Positions 49,589-61,905 of a stretch of DNA of 64,000 nucleotides are shown piece after piece. Every line of letters starts with the position of its first letter. Position 1 is the first letter of the stretch. The DNA lies in the NCBI RefSeq assembly GCF_030435805.1, contig NC_081298.1:30988501-31052500 (forward strand). The letters run 5' to 3'. Both the position numbers and the translations under genes were made by a program. The notes under the pieces were generated by a model that made no database searches, was not told where the DNA came from, and saw nothing but the letters and a program-made list of their open reading frames with translations. The DNA is from Mustela lutreola. Taxonomy: Eukaryota; Chordata; Mammalia; Carnivora; Mustelidae.

Positions 49589-50257
49589 TAATTTACAGAC
49601 TTTAAAAGCATGCCCAAAGAGCTTCTATTTTTCTTATGTGGCTATAAAAATCAGAAAAATAGCAAAATAGCTATTATCAGTAGCAAAATGAGTCTTTCAA
49701 AGTATATGTGTGTGTATATTTTCATATATATATCAGTAATGTGGAGATCCTGAGGGGAAAAAATGGGCAGAAAAAGTTGATTAGGTCCAGTTTTCCCAGT
49801 TCCTGGTGGTTTATATATTTTGAAGTCCATCCCTGGGAGCAGCCGTTCAGATATCTTTGGAAGAAACTCCTGGTGTGGGGTGGGCTCCTCATACTGAGCT
49901 GTACATGAGGCTGCTTTCTGGATGATGACTTTTAGTATCAGAACTGTTTGTTCCAGCAATAATCAGTCACTCAGTATTACACACACCTTCTCCTCAGAAC
50001 ATTCACTGAATCCTGTGTCTGCTGTATTCAGTCTCTGTTAGCTCTGAGGGTGGGCTGGTGTCTGTTCATGAAGAAAATGTTCAGGATTTTTTTTTTTTTT
50101 TATACCACTTTTGGCTCCAAATCTCCAAATATTTCATTCTTTCTCCATTGATCTCAAGAAATACAACTGCACAAAAAATGAATCTTGTAACTAATTTCCC
50201 AGTTGCAAAAGGATGCAAATAATCATCCTTTAAACTGAAAGAATGTGGGCGTCCATA

Positions 50258-50701
50258 CAGTACCCCCCCCATCTGCAGGTGATATGTTCCCAGACCCCAG
50301 AGGATGCCTGCAACTGCAGATAGTACCGAATCCTATATCTACTGTGTTTTTTCCTAGACTTAAATACCTACGATAAAGCTTAATTTGCACATTAGCACAG
50401 TGAGAGATGAACAACAATATTGAAATAGAATAATTACAACCATATACTCTAATAAAAGTTATGTGAATGTGTTCTCTCTCTCAAAATGTTGTTCTGTACT
50501 CGCCCTTCCTGTAATGATGTGAAATGATAAAATGCCCATGTGATGAGATGAAGTGTGGTCAGTGACTTAGGCATAGTAACTTAGAGGTTGGCTACTGTTG
50601 ACCTCCTGACAGTACCTCAGGAGGATCACCTGCTTCCAGGCCCTGGCCGACTCCTGGTAACAGCCCTGGGAGAGCAAAACTGCAGACATGGGGGGCTACT
50701 G
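50258..50701 (-). mobile_element. Tigger-family (pogo/Tc1-mariner) DNA transposon remnant
   Basis: This 444-bp non-autonomous element has terminal inverted repeats (CAGTACCCCCC at the left, GGGGGCTACTG at the right). It is flanked by TA on the left and TG on the right, consistent with TA target duplication and one later change. The interior (ATGTGAATGTGTTCTCTCTC, then GATGAGATGAAGTG) resembles mammalian Tigger-derived repeats. No transposase frame remains. Confidence 0.8.
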
Positions 50702-50732
50702 TGTTTCTGGTTTGCACGCTCTTCCCTCTGCT

Positions 50733-51641
50733 CTAGGAACCATGCAGGTGGACTGTATTGAACTCATTTGCGTTTTCACTAGGCTTGCAGAGTACCTGTC
50801 CTGCACACGGCTTCGTGTTCCCCATGCTGTGACAGCCTCCCTGACTCTCTTGACCCGTGCTGGAGGCTGCTCGGCATGAGAAAGCACAACCTTTCATGTG
50901 CTGTACTGCCTCTGGTTTGTGAAGAAGACGTAGAGACCCTGACTCTTGATTAGTATTTTTCCAGGGCCATCTTGGAAAAATACAAATTTGCTCCCGGGCT
51001 TTGGGCAGAGCTCTTGCCTTCCAAGCCTTGTGCATGGTGGTGCAGTGCCAGTGATGGTAGTCTGGATCCGTTAGGCAGCTCCCCGCCAGTCCCCGGTCTT
51101 TGTTCTCACGCCATTTGCCCCAACAGTGGGGGTGGCAATAAGGCCCACTAAGTTGAGTGACCTTTTTAAGGAAGTTAAACTTCATTGTGTCCTTTTGACT
51201 GGGCAGTGCATGGTTCCAAATTAGAGAGGTGCAAAGGGTACACTGTGAATTGCACCTTCTCTCTTCCCCAGAGTGCCGCAGAGGCAGCGTTTTGAGCCAA
51301 GTTTCATTGCTCGTGAGTGCCCACTGTTGGTGCAGGATGCAATATCTCCTTCCAAAGTCAGATGTCCTTTTGTTACTTTTTGTCAGCAAGTCCTTTGTAT
51401 TAGGGTCACCGCAGGGCCAGCCTGGGGCTTCTCCATGAAGACTCTGCTGAAAGATCTGGTGAGACTTGGGATTTACTGACAATACTCTCTGCTCCTGGGT
51501 CCCTAATGTTGAGAGGATTTCTGTCATTGACCCCAGATTCCTCAGCAGGTGATTCTCAGAGCCTTCACCCCACAATCTGTTTTCTGCTGGTCCTGGTGGT
51601 TTCAGTGACATCCAGAACATTCCTTGGTGCATATCCCTCAA
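50733..51641 (-). other. Unassigned 302-codon open frame
   Basis: An uninterrupted frame of 302 codons runs on the minus strand right next to the Tigger element. It is antisense to CDS2 in its intron. The translation is rich in Trp, His and Cys (for example GPYCHPHCWGKWRENKDRGL) and I recognise no domain, signal peptide or membrane segment. The length is unusual for this moderately GC-rich, otherwise stop-rich intron. It could be a retrotransposed fragment, an old repeat interior or chance. No promoter, splice structure or poly(A) signal is evident, so I do not call it a gene. Confidence 0.3.
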
Positions 51642-52369
51642 TCAGCGACTATCTCAAATCTGACTTCCTTTTTTCTAGACATTGACCCTCTTTCTGTCTC
51701 CTCTGCAGGTAGAATCAGATTTCTAAGTTGCTGTAGGTTAAGTCCATTGGTTCCTGTGTCTTCTGCTCTCTCACCCCATCCAGGTTCTAACCAGGGGTTA
51801 ACCTGGATTCCTTACCTGTTGCTCTAGTATATTACTTCTAATTCTAGTCCATCTATCCTTTCTATCCTCTGACAGCTCTGAAACCACCCTATAATTAGAG
51901 GGGAAAAAAGGAGTCCTGGCTGTCGAAGACTATAAAGTCTTCTCTCTTACCCAGTCCCTCCACTTGCTTGGTGCCCTGTGATATCAGTCTAGGCTCTTGC
52001 TGTTTCCACTTCCTGAATTGTGCTTTTTCTCTGTCACCCCTCTCCCTACCTCTACCTATTTAAATCTTATTTTCTCAAAATCTGTTTTAGCTCTTCTCTG
52101 TCTCATTACTTCATCAGCATATATTGTAGAAATCACAGAGATGTGTACATATGAGTATGAAACCCATCTGCAGTCCCATAATGCAGGGAGACAACCATTG
52201 TTCAAATGCATGTGGTTGCACACGGTCATAATAGCAGTTACCATGTCTGATCTGATAGCTTGCCTCTTTATGCTGCCAGAAGCATTTTCCCACACCGTTA
52301 AGGTTCGTTAAGTTCTTTATAAGCATTATTTCAAACTTTTTCTTACCGTGAAAGAAACGATGAAAATAA
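51642..52369. other. Unassigned intronic sequence
   Basis: No exon or named repeat recognised. Confidence 0.5.
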
Positions 52370-52920
52370 ATGATATTCATTGTAGAAGCACCAAAAAAGA
52401 AAATAAGTCACCTCAAACCTGCCATTGAGAGAGAACCATTGTTGTTGACATTTTGGTGCATAGCCTTTCTTTGTATTGAATACTACTGTTTTATAACTCA
52501 TTTTTTAACTTAAGAATATGCCCCGAACATTGTTCAAGTCTATAAACATTTAACCAGCATCGTTTTTAATGTCTATATGTCATTTCATTGTGTGTCTGTA
52601 CTTGAACTTATTGAACCAATCAGGCTTTTAAGTTGTTTAATTTTTTTGCTATTATAAGCAAGCTGCAGGAAGTACCCTTGTTGAAATAAAACAAAACACA
52701 AAAAGCCCTTTATGCACATGCATATCCTTAGATAAGTACTATGTTTAGAACTGCTGATTTAAAAAGGGATGTACATTGTCTAAGCTTTTGATACAATTAA
52801 TATATTTCCTTCCTGCAGTAAATTTGTAGCCACCCTAACTGTATGAGAGTGTCTATCTTTGTGGTCTCTCCTTCCCCACAAAGACATACTGAGTATTCGC
52901 ATGTTTCCTGTTCTTAGAAG
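52370..52920 (-). mobile_element. Old L1M fragment
   Basis: AACCATTGTTGTTGACATTT, TTTTTGCTATTATAAGCAAG and ACTGTATGAGAGTGTCTA are recognisable degraded L1M phrases in reverse. Confidence 0.55.
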
Positions 52921-52989
52921 AGGCATTAGAGCCTAGTAGTTACAAGCCCAGAGTTCTTCTTGGATTGCTTGGTTTATAACCTGAGTTCC

Positions 52990-53650
52990 CCCCAATAATT
53001 TGCTTCCGTTTTCTCCTCTGAATAATGGGGCTTAGAATGAGGTTGTTCTGAGGCACTATCATGCTTTTCCCATAGGAACTATACCTTAGAGTAACAAAAT
53101 AGTTGATTATTTTACTAGAACAAATGGAAAAAGAGTGATAGAATATTAATATATTCAACTCCCCACTGAATTGATAAACAAGACCATAACCATCAATGCT
53201 GCTACCATCAGACAACCAGATATTGGATATCTCCTGATGGAAGTACAAATCAGAGGAGGAATCTTGTCCAAAAATCATACCAGAGCCTAATCAATACTTT
53301 AGTTCTAAGGGCTAGTTTACAGGAAATTCAAGGGACAGAACACATTGAAAAACACCATTGGACAAATGACCTGGTTACTTTAGAAAATACATGGCAAGGA
53401 GATATTGTGCCTCATTTTAAGAGAAGGGGGGAGCAATAGATATGATAAGCCTATGCATTAAAATAATAAGGCATATTAATGACTTCTGGACCTTATTTGG
53501 GTCCTGATTCAACCAAATTGCTATGAAGAAGAAAAATATGTGAAAATTTTGGGTAAATTTGAATATTGGAGGTTTAATATAAATGAATTGTTAATTTTTA
53601 TAGGTGTGATAATGGTATAGTGATATTTAAAAGCCCCTAATTAGAAAAAA
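52990..53650 (+). mobile_element. Unclassified old interspersed repeat
   Basis: TGGACCTTATTTGGGTCCTG, GTAAATTTGAATATTGGAGG and TAGGTGTGATAATGGTATAG is wording I know from a common mammalian repeat, probably an L1M 3' end. I cannot name the subfamily. Confidence 0.4.
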
Positions 53651-53875
53651 TAAACACCAATTATAAAAGAAATGGTAAATAGAGCTACATTAAAATTAAG
53701 AACTAAATGAAAAGGAAGTCTAGAGATGGAAAGGAGGTCTAGAGATGAAAAGGAAGTCTACAAATGAGAAGATAAAAAATACATTTGACATTAGACTCAT
53801 ATCCAGAATCTATGTAAAGAAGTCCTACAAAATGAATATATAAAAAAGACAACTCAATTAAATGGGGCTCTTCAT

Positions 53876-54083
53876 GGGGTGCCTGGGTAGCTCTGTCGTT
53901 AAGCATATGCCTTCAGCTCAGGTCATGATCCCAGCGTCCTGGGATCGAGTCCCACATCGGGCTCCTTGCTCCACGGGGAGCCTGCTTCTCCCTCTGACTC
54001 TGCCTTCCACTCTGTCTGCCTGTGCTCGCTCTCGCTCGCTCTCTCTCTGACAAATAAATAAATAAAATCTTAAAAAAAAATAT
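53876..54083 (+). mobile_element. CAN-SINE in L1
   Basis: GGGTGCCTGGGTAGCTCTGT, inserted in the plus-strand L1 arm. Confidence 0.94.
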
Positions 54084-54138
54084 ATACGAAAGTGTGACCA
54101 ACATCATTAGTTGTTAGGGAAGTGCAAATTAACAACAT

Positions 54139-54343
54139 TTTTAAAAAATATTTTAAAAGATTTTTATTTATTTATTTATTTGAGAGAGAGACAGTAAGAG
54201 AGAGCATGAGTGAGGAGAAGGTCAGAGGGAGAAGCAGACTTCCCATGGAGCTGGGAGCCCGATGTGGGACTCGATCCCAGGACTCTGGGATCATGATCTG
54301 AGCCGAAGGCAGTCGTCCAACCAACTGAGCCACCCAGGTGTCC
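54139..54343 (-). mobile_element. CAN-SINE in L1
   Basis: Flanks GGGAAGTGCAAATTAA on both sides, an L1 sequence. Confidence 0.95.
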
Positions 54344-54529
54344 TGGGAAGTGCAAATTAAAACAGCAATGAGATTCTACTGCACACCCATCAGCATGGCT
54401 AAGATTAAGAGGACTGAAGATACTAAGGGATGACAAGTATGTGGAGTTCATGTACTGTTTGTGGGAGTATAAATTGGTAAAACCACTCTGGAAAACTGTT
54501 TGGCAAATATTTACTGACACCTATGTATA

Positions 54530-54741
54530 GGGGCATCTGGGTGTCTCAGTCGGTTGGGTGTCCAACTCTTGGTTTCGGTTCAGGTCATGATTTCAGGGTT
54601 GTGAGATCGAGCCCCATGTTGGCCTGGGTTCCGTGCTAAGCTTGGAGTCTGCTTGAGATTCTTTCCCTCTCCATCTGCTCTCCCCCACCTGACTCATGTG
54701 TATGCTTTCTCTCTCAAATAAGTAAAATCTTAAAAAAAATA
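54530..54741 (+). mobile_element. Old SINE in L1
   Basis: GGGGCATCTGGGTGTCTCAG. Flanks CCTATGTATA / CCCATGTATA. Confidence 0.9.
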
Positions 54742-54892
54742 AAACCCATGTATACACAAATCCTATGAACATTCACAGGTGATTACTTGATAGAAATTTG
54801 TACATAATGTTCATAATGTTCACTAAAAGACAAGTTCTAGAATATTGAAAGCAGTGTTCTCTGCAGTAGCCCCAACGTGCGAACAACCCAAA

Positions 54893-55080
54893 TTGTGAAT
54901 AATGCTGCTGTGAACATGGGTGTACAAATATCTGTTGGGATCTCTGCTTTCAGTTCTTTTGGACATAGACCCCAAAATGGAATTGCTGGGTTATGTGGTA
55001 ATTCTTTGTTTAATTTCTTGAGGAAATGCCACACTGTTTTTCTGTATTTTGGGAATTTCTGTTTTAATATCTAATAATGG
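54893..55080 (-). mobile_element. L1 ORF2 segment, inverted arm
   Basis: From TTGTGAATAATGCTGCTGTG onward the L1 runs in reverse. The minus strand translates as FLKKLNKELPHNPAIPFWGL and PMFTAALFTI, the conserved ORF2 C-terminal block. It abuts the plus-strand arm directly. Confidence 0.75.
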
Positions 55081-55149
55081 CAGTTATTGATTGATATAAA
55101 TCACATAGGCAACTACTGAGGTCCTCAATAATTATGAGTGTAGAGAGGG

Positions 55150-55347
55150 AGGTGCCTGAGTGGCTCAGTCAGTTAGGTGTCTGCCTTCCACTCAGGTCAT
55201 GATCCCAGGGTCCTGCAGCCAGATTTCGTCCTGCAGCCAGCTCCCTGCTGGAAGAGGAGTCTGCTTCTTCTTCCTCTACTTGCTGCTCCACCTGCTTGTG
55301 CATGCACTCTCTCTGTCAAATAAATAAATAAAATCTTGAAAAAAAAG
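55150..55347 (+). mobile_element. CAN-SINE, diverged
   Basis: GGTGCCTGAGTGGCTCAGTC, tail AAATAAATAAAATCTTG. Confidence 0.92.
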
Positions 55348-55906
55348 GCAAGAACTGCAGCTTTAATGAACTATATTACTCACCAAGGAAGAGAAGGGTT
55401 GAAGCAGTCTTTGCTCATGGATGTGGATGAGGTGGGTGGTACTCTCCTTTGCAGTGTCTCAGTTTGGAGGACACCTTATATGGTCGCACTAATAATGGGA
55501 TCCATTATCGGGTGGATCGTCAGACTGGGTGTTGTTTGGGGTTGTAGTAGAGCTTCCTAAACTGGCAAGCTTTCATCTTCTTGTAGACCATGCTTTAGGA
55601 TGAAGAAACTACAGAGTATAGCTTTATTTCACCCTGGTTGCTACACTAAAAATTTCTTTATATGGTACTATAAGACATCAGGTCATTTTCTTTCTTTTTT
55701 TTTTCTAAAAGAAAGCCTCTTATTGTTTATTCGCAAAGCATATGTTGTCAGTGTGACCACTCTCAAAATACCAGTAATCTGAAGACCATACATTCCTTTT
55801 GAATTTTGATTAATGTTTTGAAATCTATTAATTCTGACCTCCTGCTACTGTTATTTGGAATGTAACTAAAATTTCCCAATGTACTGTTTTGTTAAAAGTC
55901 TAAAAT

Positions 55907-56085
55907 GCGAGTGCCTGTGTGGGTCAGTCAGTTAAGTGTCTCACTCTTGATTTTGGCTCAGATTGTAATCTGAGTCTGTAGTCTGCTTGAGATTCTGCCT
56001 CTCCCTCTCCCCTGCCTTCCCCCCACCCTGTGCTCTTTTTCACTTTCTTTCTCCCTAAAAATAAAGAAGTCTGTAAAAAAAAAAT
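55907..56085 (+). mobile_element. Old tRNA-derived SINE
   Basis: AGTGCCTGTGTGGGTCAGTC, tail AAAAATAAAGAAGTCTG. Confidence 0.85.
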
Positions 56086-56090
56086 GTCAA

Positions 56091-56279
56091 ATGGTAAAGA
56101 TTTTACTTATTTATTTGACAGAGAGACAGCGAGAGAGGGAACACAAGCAGGGGGAGTGGGAGAGGGAGAAGCCGACTTCCCACTGAGCAGGGAGCTGTAT
56201 GCAGGGCTCCATCCCAAGACCCTGGGATCATGACCTGAGCTGAAGGCAGATGCTTAATGACTGAGTCACCCAGGCACCC
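56091..56279 (-). mobile_element. CAN-SINE, diverged
   Basis: Faces the previous plus-strand copy tail to tail. Ends GTCACCCAGGCACCC. Confidence 0.9.
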
Positions 56280-56944
56280 TTCAGATGGGTTTTTGAGACA
56301 CAAATATTTGTTTCTAAATAAATGTTGACTGAAAACATCACGTTGAGGGTCATGTGCACTGTATGAAGTTTGCATATTAACAATCTCTATGTGTCTTCTC
56401 AGGAAAATACTAACTGGGGGGGGGGGCTGTTGCAGGGTGTACTGGCTTGAGTCAGTCTTTTCTTCTGGTCTGCAGGACACAACTGCTTCCTCCCAAGGCA
56501 GGCGGCACCGAGCCCATCCAGTTGCTAGTCCTTGTATGCAGCCTAGAGTCTGTATCGCAGTTTGATGTCCAGTAGTCTCATTGGGTCTGGTTACCATGCA
56601 CTAAAGGTTATCTTCCATCCCTCTCCCCTTCAAGGACAGTTGTGGAAGAGGGTCTGGATGAACGGGGCAGGATAACCCAAATAAGTAAAATCTTATTTTA
56701 CTTGTCCAAATTCTTTCCATTTGGATAAGGAGAGAATGAGCAGCAATGTCTGGGCTCACCTCTCTCCTGACTGGGACTTTGTCTGAGACCTCTGTGTGCT
56801 TAGATGGGGCCTGTTGCTTGATAGGCTTCATTTTAGGTTGAACGGATGGGGAGCCACACCTCCTAAATCTCATCTATCATCCCATATGTCAGATCTCAGT
56901 CCGGAACTCCTCCAGGGTAGCAGAGGGCTGCTACTTTCTCAGCC

Positions 56945-57163
56945 TTTTTTTTTTTTTTTTTTTTTTAAAGATTTTATTTATTTATTTATTTGACAGAAAG
57001 AGAGATTACAAGTAGACAGAGAGGCAGGCAGAGAGAGAGAGAGAGAGAGGCAAGCAGGCTCCCTGCTGAGCAGAGAGCCCGATGCGGGACTCGATCCCAG
57101 GATGCTGAGATCATGACCTGAGCCGAAGACAGTGGCTTAACCCACTGAGCCACCCAGGCGCCC
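56945..57163 (-). mobile_element. CAN-SINE
   Basis: Long T run at one end. Flanks CTTTCTCAGCCTTTTT. Confidence 0.96.
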
Positions 57164-58583
57164 TTTCTCAGCCTTTTTGAAGTATATCTTTTTCAGCCTT
57201 TCTGAAGTATATCCTCTTGGCTACGCTTTGTTTTATATCCTCCATCTTAGTTCTTCAATCTACACTATTATCCAGAAATTTCTCAATCTCATATATGTGG
57301 TTGGTCCCTGTCCCTTACTATTTCTGCCTAAAAGGACATGGTTTTATTCCTTACTATGCTTATGGACATTCATTTAAGTGGGATATTGAGGTCAAAAGGC
57401 ATGCGCCCTATCTGCTTTCATCAACAAGAAGTTTTCAGTTTTGAGAGACCGAGCTCATCTTACATTAGAAGCAGTCACTTGCAACACTTTTGTTGTTCCG
57501 TGTTTGGGGTGAAGGATAAACTGGTTCCTCTTGATTGATAGCACCTGTGAATTCTGGGCTTCTGCTGTTGACATTAAGAAGGGCAAGAGCTGACAACTGA
57601 TCATGGAAAGTGCCTGTGTTCCACTGGAGTTGACTGATGGAGGAGAGGATGCTGGGTAGGAGATCAGGGAAGAGTCAGAAGAGGGTGGTGTAGGTCCTGG
57701 CCGCGCTCCTACCTGAAGGACCTAACAAAGATGCCGTGGTTAGATTCTTAGTGTGATGGGGCACTTCTCTTTGGAATGAATCAGTTACTGATACATTCAG
57801 TCTTCAAAATAATAATAGTCTTCTAAATAAGAGGTTATTGGTGGAAAAATAATCAGTTGAGAAGCGGCTCAGAGGGATTGACCAGCCAGCATGCATTCTG
57901 ATTCCCTTGAGCTAGTTTTTCCAGGGGCTTCCCTCTGAAGGCATAAATCATAAATCCTCTGTATTCCCCTCAACTGTCGGTGTGTAGTGTCCCACCCTAC
58001 TTTTTGAGTAGGAGGGGCGTTAGTAGAAGCCCGAAGACCTCCTTCACTGGCTACTTTAAGTAGAATCTCCTACTGCAGTCTGGTCTGTTCTGTGTTAGAG
58101 GTGACGTCTATCACCCCCTATAGATTTGGGAGAACAAGGGCCACATGGGCTTTGTTTTCTCACAGGGATGCCAGCCAGACTCTCAGTTTTCTCTTGAACA
58201 GCTGCCATTTCTATCTTCTGTCTGCTCCACAGAATTCTCTGTACAGAGAATTTTTAATTTTCACATAGTGGTCTGTTGAAAACATACTACATTGAGCACT
58301 TCTGACCAAGAACCATTTCTTCCAGAGATATCAGCCTTTCCTAGAGGCTTATCAGACAAGTGATATCTTAACATTCTAGAGGGTCCTGCTTGAATCCTAG
58401 GAGCTGTGGTTAGATCCTCTTTCCTAGATTTCAGGAAGAATTATCTGCATTACGAGGTTTGGTGTTCTAACACACAATTCTTAACATTTCTCATTGGTCT
58501 TAAAATATCCAGTATACGAGCTCCCTGTCTTCTGTGCATTGGGAGCAGCTCTCCTGCCACAGCCCCTCATTCCCTGGACACGT
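57164..58583. other. Unassigned intronic sequence
   Basis: No repeat or exon recognised; ends at the ATP5MC2 pseudogene. Confidence 0.5.
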
Positions 58584-59145
<562 letters not shown>

Positions 59146-59272
59146 AGAAAATCCAAAGTATAAGAATGAGCCATTATTTGAAGTTGGAAAACCAAAGACT
59201 TTTAGTGTCCAGGGGATCAAAGGGGGGGTGGAAAACCAAGATGAGCTGAGATTTTTCAGGGCCCCTTTTTTT

Positions 59273-59310
59273 TTCCAGGGAAATTTTCCACGAAAAAATT
59301 TTTCCTGGAA
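59273..59310. repeat. Short imperfect inverted repeat
   Basis: TTCCAGGGAAATTTT faces AAAAATTTTTCCTGGAA with three to four mismatches around a short loop. It is about 130 bp past the ATP5MC2 pseudogene. No element identified. Confidence 0.6.
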
Positions 59311-59883
59311 ATTTCCTGAAGATTTTCATCTTCATTCATCACAAATGTCTCTTAGCTTTGATGAGTTTAGATAGATAGTGTGGTTGGGGAAGCTGACCTC
59401 AGGGGCTGGTTGTTTTGGTTGCTTTGCAGAATCTCCTGTTGCCTCCCTCCATGTGGGACTGGAGCTTGCTCATCATTCTGACCTATTTAGCATGGCTTGG
59501 GGGCAAGGACAGAGGAAGTGCCTGTGGGGTGGTGACATCTGAGCTGAAGGAGCAGGAATGTGTCTGGAAAGATGGACCAAGAATAAGTCAGGGGTCCCAG
59601 TGGAAAGGCCTGAGGGCCAGGCCAGAAAGTTTTAGGATGAAGCCAGCACAGAGGAGTTGAGAAGCTTAGATATATCCATTTGGCACTTTTTCAAAGTATA
59701 GAAACAATACTTGTTTGGTGGAAAATGTGGGGCTGATTGGAAAATATTTAAAAATTTAAATTACCTTTAATTTTACTACTTAGAATATAACTGCTGATAA
59801 CATTTTTATTGTGCCCTGCTTATCTTTTTTTCTATGGCTGCTTGGTGTTTTTCCCTATCTTTGTTAAGTAGATCATATAAGTT

Positions 59884-59920
59884 GCTGCTGCTGCTGCTGC
59901 TGCTTCTTCTTCTTCTTCTT
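59884..59920 (+). repeat. (GCT)n then (CTT)n trinucleotide run
   Basis: About six GCT units pass directly into about six CTT units, at the T-rich end of a minus-strand SINE. Confidence 0.9.
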
Positions 59921-60118
59921 TTTTTTTTGTTAAAGATTGTATTTATTTGAGAGAAAGATAGAGCGAGAACACACATGAGCAAGGGTAGAAGCAGGGGGGA
60001 GGGAGAAGCCTACTCCCCGCTGAGCAGGGAGCCCAACATGGGGTTCCATCCCAGGACCCTGGGATCAAGACCCGAGTCAAAAGCAGATGCTTAACCATCT
60101 GAGCCACACAGGCGCCCC
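59919..60118 (-). mobile_element. CAN-SINE in old L1
   Basis: Ends GCCACACAGGCGCCCC and is inserted in an L1M fragment. Confidence 0.92.
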
Positions 60119-60734
60119 AGTTGTTTCTTCTTATAAGGACATGATGAACATCCTCATGTAAATGAAGTATTTCTATAGATATTCACTTTGGGTATATTTC
60201 TTGCCAAGGAATGACTAGATCAGAGGAGATGTGAACCATTTAAAGGTTCTTAATACATATTTCCAAACTGCCTTTCAGAAAGGTGGTACTAATTTACATT
60301 TGTGTGAGTACTGTATGAGTTTATGGGTTTTCTCCAAGCCTGGTCCAACATGAATGTTGTTTTGATCTGTTCAGTCTGATGTAAGAAAATGGCTTCTATG
60401 GCCGTTTTATTTTTTATGACACGGATTACTAGTGAGGTTAAATAAGTGTACAGGTTATTGTATTTGGCAAATTGTCTCTTGCTGATTTTTTTTCATGTGG
60501 ACGTGGGTACATCTCATTGATTTGTAAGAGTTTTGTTTTGTTTTGTTTCTCATAGTTAAGGAAGCTGAAAGATCTGATTTTTCACAGACATGTTGCAGTG
60601 ATCCCTGCAGGTGTGTGAGGGCCAGGGGGCGCTGTTGAGCAGGGCTGTGATGTGATTACAATTCCCAGTCATAAGGTCATGGTCATACCATGACCAGCTG
60701 GTGACTTGTATATGCATCCAGAGGCAGGCTTCCT

Positions 60735-60865
60735 GGATGATCAGAAGTATTGGCTCTTGTTTTACAGGGATGAGCAAAAAGGCCTGAACTTCAAGTCAGA
60801 ATTTGAACCCAGGTAGGCTGAACCTGAGTTCCATGCTCTTTGCTTTAGCCATTCTGTTTTCCTGA
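60735..60865 (+). mobile_element. MIR tail fragment
   Basis: AGTCAGAATTTGAACCCAGG followed by CCATGCTCTTTGCTTTAGCC matches the MIR 3' part. Confidence 0.55.
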
Positions 60866-61814
60866 CCTCTTGGTCTCCCTAGTCATTTCCTTCCATGGGT
60901 TGGTCAAAGAGCCTGTAACAGAGGAAGACCTGTGAGCATCTCACGGTTAGTCAACAGGGCAGCGGGGCGGTGAGGGGGCGGGGAGCACTTGCCTTACTCT
61001 GCACCTGTCTTGGAGAGAGGAGGTGGGTGGCCCTCCCACAGAGGAGGTGGCCCCAGAGTTCTTTGGGGCCTGCATGCTGGAAGCAGGGACATCTTAGCAT
61101 AGGCCCTGGAGCCCTCACCAACGTGAGGCCTGTGTGGCCTGGAGCCCTTACATTCTTATGTTCGCTTCAGCCCCAGCTTCTCGTGGAACCCTCTCTGCTC
61201 CTGCACTCCATTTCTTCATCATCCTTCCTTTTCCAGTCTTCTGTGGGACTTGACTATTCAAATTCTGGTTAGGTGCTTTCTCATCAGCAAATAAAGTCTC
61301 TGGGGTTGGGCTCCTGGTCTTGGAGTTCTATATCTCCCACAAGATTCATTAAAGGATGTGTGTCGGATTGGTCATGATGATTTCTGGGAGGGAGGCAAAA
61401 CCGACTGTCCCTGGGACAAGAAAGCGGGAAAGCACAACCCTCCTGCCGACTTGGTCAGAAGCTCTTGGTTACTGTCACACTTGGCTTGTCCCTAGCACAT
61501 ATGGTTGTCAGACGGTGGAGTAGTGCTAAGTCAGCTGTGAAGATTAGCAACTGGTTGGGCAGTGAGAACCAGGCTTCTGGTTTCAGGAGGAATTTGTTGA
61601 GTGTAGTGATTAGTGTTGGAGAGCAAAAAGAAAATATTGGCATGTCAGTATTTATTTCTAGTACTGAAGTACCACATTATGTTAGCATGATGTTTACCCC
61701 TTTCAGAATTAGCCTGACTCCTGGCACCATATTTTATTTTTTGCTAGTTGTGATCCACTGAACTGATTTTTAAGACCCAGTAGGTTTCAATCCACAGCTC
61801 AAAAAACACCAATA

Positions 61815-61905
61815 CCCCTGAGATAGGAATTGTTTCTGTCTTACGGATGAAAAAGGCTCAGAGGTGACATGATCTCTTCTAAGATCACACAGCTAGTACT
61901 GCTTT
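61815..61905 (+). mobile_element. MIR-like fragment
   Basis: TCTTACGGATGAAAAAGGCT and AAGATCACACAGCTAGTA match the MIR core. Confidence 0.6.

Larger units (their letters stand above)
53785..54892 (+). mobile_element. L1 ORF2 3' segment, plus-strand arm, with three SINE insertions
   Basis: Plus-strand L1 text (CATATCCAGAATCTATGTAA, GTGCAAATTAAAACAGCAAT, TGGCTAAGATTAAGAGGACT, GAAAACTGTTTGGCAAAT) is broken by CAN-SINEs at 53876-54083, 54139-54343 and 54530-54741. The arm ends at CAGTAGCCCCAACGTG and CGAACAACCCAAA, where L1 text continues in the opposite direction. Confidence 0.8.
59690..60560 (-). mobile_element. Old L1M fragment split by a SINE
   Basis: ATTTCTATAGATATTCACTT, CAAACTGCCTTTCAGAAAGG, GGTACTAATTTACATTTGTG and TTACTAGTGAGGTTAAATAA are old L1M phrases in reverse. 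A CAN-SINE occupies 59919-60118. Confidence 0.6.

Noticed and set aside
56103-56597. 164-codon minus-strand frame
   Set aside because: Its C-terminal third is translated CAN-SINE sequence ([15 protein letters not shown] type), a common artefact throughout the window.
59884-59920. Disease-type CTG expansion
   Set aside because: Only about six units, in an intron, next to a SINE tail.
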